Source of the DNA: Pseudoselenomonas ruminantium
GTDB lineage: Bacteria; Bacillota; Negativicutes; Selenomonadales; Selenomonadaceae
Direction of reading: 5' to 3'
DNA: 64,000 nt
NCBI GenBank assembly: GCA_015058655.1
Contig: SVBX01000004.1
Coordinates: forward strand, 1-64,000
Below the pieces are notes generated by a model that worked only from the letters and a program-made list of their open reading frames with translations, was not told the origin of the DNA and made no database searches. A program made the position numbers and the translations under genes. This document shows, in pieces, positions 62,488 to 64,000 of the stretch (its first letter is position 1; each line of letters opens with the position of its first letter).

Positions 62488-63547
62488 GGCTCTGGACCTC
62501 CTTTGCCGCTTGATGCTTCTTGCAAAGCTGGTGGAAATGGTCAACCCATTCCTGGCGGGAATTGCTCACCAAGGCCCTGTCCTGCCTGATGAGGGGCAGC
62601 TGTTCCTTGGGCCGCAGGGGAGTCATGGGCGGCAGGGGCAAATCCAGCCGCACCGGGCGGCGGTAAAGCTGCTCGCTGAGCTGCCGCTGGGCAGAGGCTC
62701 CCGTGAGGAAATTCACCAGTTTTTCTGCATTCACCCTATGCTCGGTTCCTTTCACGATGTAAAGGCCGTCCTGGTCAGACACCAGCCCTTCCTGGGGATA
62801 GATGAGGTCAACCGGCGCCCCTTCTGACACATATTTGGCGGCGGCTTCTTCAAAGGTCAGGGCCACTGTCATGGGCCCCAGGTCTGCCACAGATTTGTAA
62901 GCCACCGTGGAGCTGGGCACCAGGGTACCCTCTATCTGGGCGCAGAAAGCATCCACATAGTCCCAACCCGCCTCGGGATTCCCCCCGCCCATGGCGTAGA
63001 GCATGCCCATGAGGTGGGCGTAGGCAGCCGAGGATTTACCGGGGTCGCTCATGGCGATGTGGCCCTTCAGCTCCGGGGCCAGCAGGGACGCGTAGCCTGT
63101 GATAGGCGGCCCTTGGTATTTTTCATGGTTCACCATCAGCACCGCCGGCAGGTCCGAAAACAAGACCGTGCCCACGGCCCCCTGCCGGAAATCAGGAATC
63201 AGGGCATCGTCGTTGGAACTGGTATATTCCTCGAAGAGATCCATGTGGGGGCCGACTGTGCTGAGCATGCCTCCCCACAGCACATCGCACACCGGCGCAT
63301 CCTTCTCCGCCTCCAGTCTCTCCACCAGCTCGCCCGAACCTCCCTGTATCACCTTCACGGAAATCCCTGTCTCCCCCTCGAACTGAGTCAGGAGGGGGCG
63401 GACGATGGAGAGGGGATGGGGGCTGTAGACCACCAGCCTGTCCTTCTTCGGCGGCGGTGTCGGAATGGCTTCCTGCTGGTTGCACCCGGCAAAGAGCGCC
63501 AGGGCAAAGATTATCACAAGGGCGATGGGGAATGTGCTATTCTTCAT
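62477..63547 (-). CDS. Extracellular iron-type solute-binding lipoprotein
   Basis: The 356-residue protein has a lipoprotein signal (ALALFAGC, lipid-modified Cys about 21) and a family 1/6 solute-binding fold: LVVYSPHPLSIVRPLLTQFEGETGI, APVCDVLWGG and PVDLIYPQEG, as in AfuA/PhnS-like ferric or phosphonate binders. No permease or ATPase gene is adjacent. Instead it is translationally coupled to the EAL sensor gene, so it may present the ligand to that sensor rather than to a transporter. That is inference. Confidence 0.85.
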   Translation of the reverse strand: MKNSTFPIALVIIFALALFAGCNQQEAIPTPPPKKDRLVVYSPHPLSIVRPLLTQFEGETGISVKVIQGGSGELVERLEAEKDAPVCDVLWGGMLSTVGPHMDLFEEYTSSNDDALIPDFRQGAVGTVLFSDLPAVLMVNHEKYQGPPITGYASLLAPELKGHIAMSDPGKSSAAYAHLMGMLYAMGGGNPEAGWDYVDAFCAQIEGTLVPSSTVAYKSVADLGPMTVALTFEEAAAKYVSEGAPVDLIYPQEGLVSDQDGLYIVKGTEHRVNAEKLVNFLTGASAQRQLSEQLYRRPVRLDLPLPPMTPLRPKEQLPLIRQDRALVSNSRQEWVDHFHQLCKKHQAAKEVQSHEN

Positions 63548-63734
63548 CTTGTATCCTTCCTTATAGGGGCAAAACGCTGCCCATATTCAAGCCAAAGGCA
63601 TCTGTTTCGAAAGTCACAGCCTGACTATTCGAGAAATGGGAGCGAAAATCCTGCTTTTTCCTACAGGTTGCTTCAGAGGTGATGAGATGTATTCTTTTGT
63701 GTTCGCATAGAAAAACTACCTCAGCAAAGCAAAA

Positions 63735-63768
63735 GACACGCCGTCCCTTTTGGGGTGGCGTGTCCTTT
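63735..63768 (-). terminator. Terminator of the right-edge gene
   Basis: GACACGCC and GGCGTGTC pair around a loop, just beyond the stop of the leftward gene at 63777, with TTTTGCTTT following on the minus strand. Confidence 0.75.
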
Positions 63769-63776
63769 GCCGTTAT

Positions 63777-64000
63777 TTACTGCACATTCATAGACAGCTC
63801 GATGAACTTGTTGGCGAGCTTGGCCTTCTGGAGCACTTCTTCGGTGATGTCCGCACCGGCTTCGACGATGACGATGCCGTTATCCATCTTGATAGTGCGG
63901 GCAGCCTTCTTGCCCAGGAGGAAGCGGCGATGGCGTTCCTCGGTGGCCTTGTCAGCTGCGGCCTGCTTGGGGTCGGCAGCTTTGGGGGCTGCTTTCGGTG
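63777..64000 (-). CDS. PRC-barrel-like protein, C-terminal part (runs off the window)
   Basis: Only the last 74 codons are present. They read an Ala/Lys-rich linker, then ERHRRFLLGKKAARTIKM, a DNGIVIVEAGADITEEVLQKA segment, and end in LANKFIELSMNVQ. The pattern of LLGKKAAR-I...G-VI...G..ITEEVL.KA resembles the PRC-barrel fold found in ribosome-processing and sporulation-type proteins. The N-terminus is outside the window, so domain count and start are unknown. Confidence 0.6.
   Translation of the reverse strand, partial: PKAAPKAADPKQAAADKATEERHRRFLLGKKAARTIKMDNGIVIVEAGADITEEVLQKAKLANKFIELSMNVQ

Noticed and set aside
59755..62589. Open frame of 944 codons opposite the EAL gene
   Set aside because: It is a codon-bias shadow of a well-supported gene. 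Its translation has no recognisable domain and is His/Gly/Gln-rich.
1..64000. tRNA, rRNA, origin of replication and prophage genes
   Set aside because: None recognised by eye. A covariance-model scan would be needed to exclude small RNA genes fully.

Overview
The window looks like chromosome from an anaerobic Negativicutes bacterium (Firmicutes with an outer membrane), most like Selenomonas or a close relative. The evidence is a beta-barrel autotransporter beside Firmicutes-style AGGAGG ribosome sites, a Selenomonas-style giant flagellin, and anaerobe enzymes (rubrerythrin, FprA flavoprotein, indolepyruvate:ferredoxin oxidoreductase, ferredoxin-type glutamate synthase). The host DNA is GC-rich. 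The stretch at about 1.2-8.2 kb is clearly more AT-rich. No rRNA, tRNA, CRISPR array or complete insertion sequence was seen.

Region 1 (1-8.4 kb) is the most unusual. A PIN-type toxin-antitoxin operon has its toxin gene cut in two. The first 106 codons lie at 835-1152 and the last 38 at 8218-8334. Between them sits a 7 kb defence cargo: an XRE regulator with an operator-like promoter, a protein with an FTP motif and AdoMet-binding motif I of an adenine methylase, a GIY-YIG-like/helicase/NPPY-methylase fusion, and AbiH. The methylase motifs appear to be divided between the two proteins.

Region 2 (8.4-26.3 kb) carries a hybrid histidine kinase, HAD phosphatase, beta-carbonic anhydrase, a 1001-residue flagellin behind a sigma-28-like promoter, a uracil-DNA-glycosylase-like protein, a MoxR/VWA pair, two tandem AAA/PD-(D/E)XK proteins, and a heavy-metal P-type ATPase divergent from a TetR regulator.

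Region 3 (26.4-37.4 kb) is a rhamnose module: AraC regulator, GPH symporter, rhamnosidase-like protein, then rhaB, rhaA, rhaD, an MFS permease and rhaM, with a DeoR regulator at the end. Between rhaM and the DeoR gene is what looks like a type I toxin-antitoxin locus whose tiny toxin frame is split by a 168 bp palindromic element.

Region 4 (37.5-47.5 kb) has a ketopantoate-reductase-like enzyme, a secreted DUF3298-type protein, a PTS EIIBC, a DUF559 endonuclease gene embedded in 135 bp palindromic repeats (with a 166 bp-period array), FprA, and an autotransporter with a G9 tract in its signal-peptide codons.

Region 5 (47.5-64 kb) holds a three-gene split glutamate synthase, then acyl-CoA ligase, iorA, iorB, paaK and an ACT-domain gene (arylpyruvate/arylacetate metabolism), rubrerythrin, and a convergent pair encoding a binding lipoprotein and a sensor EAL protein. 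A PRC-barrel-like gene runs off the right edge.
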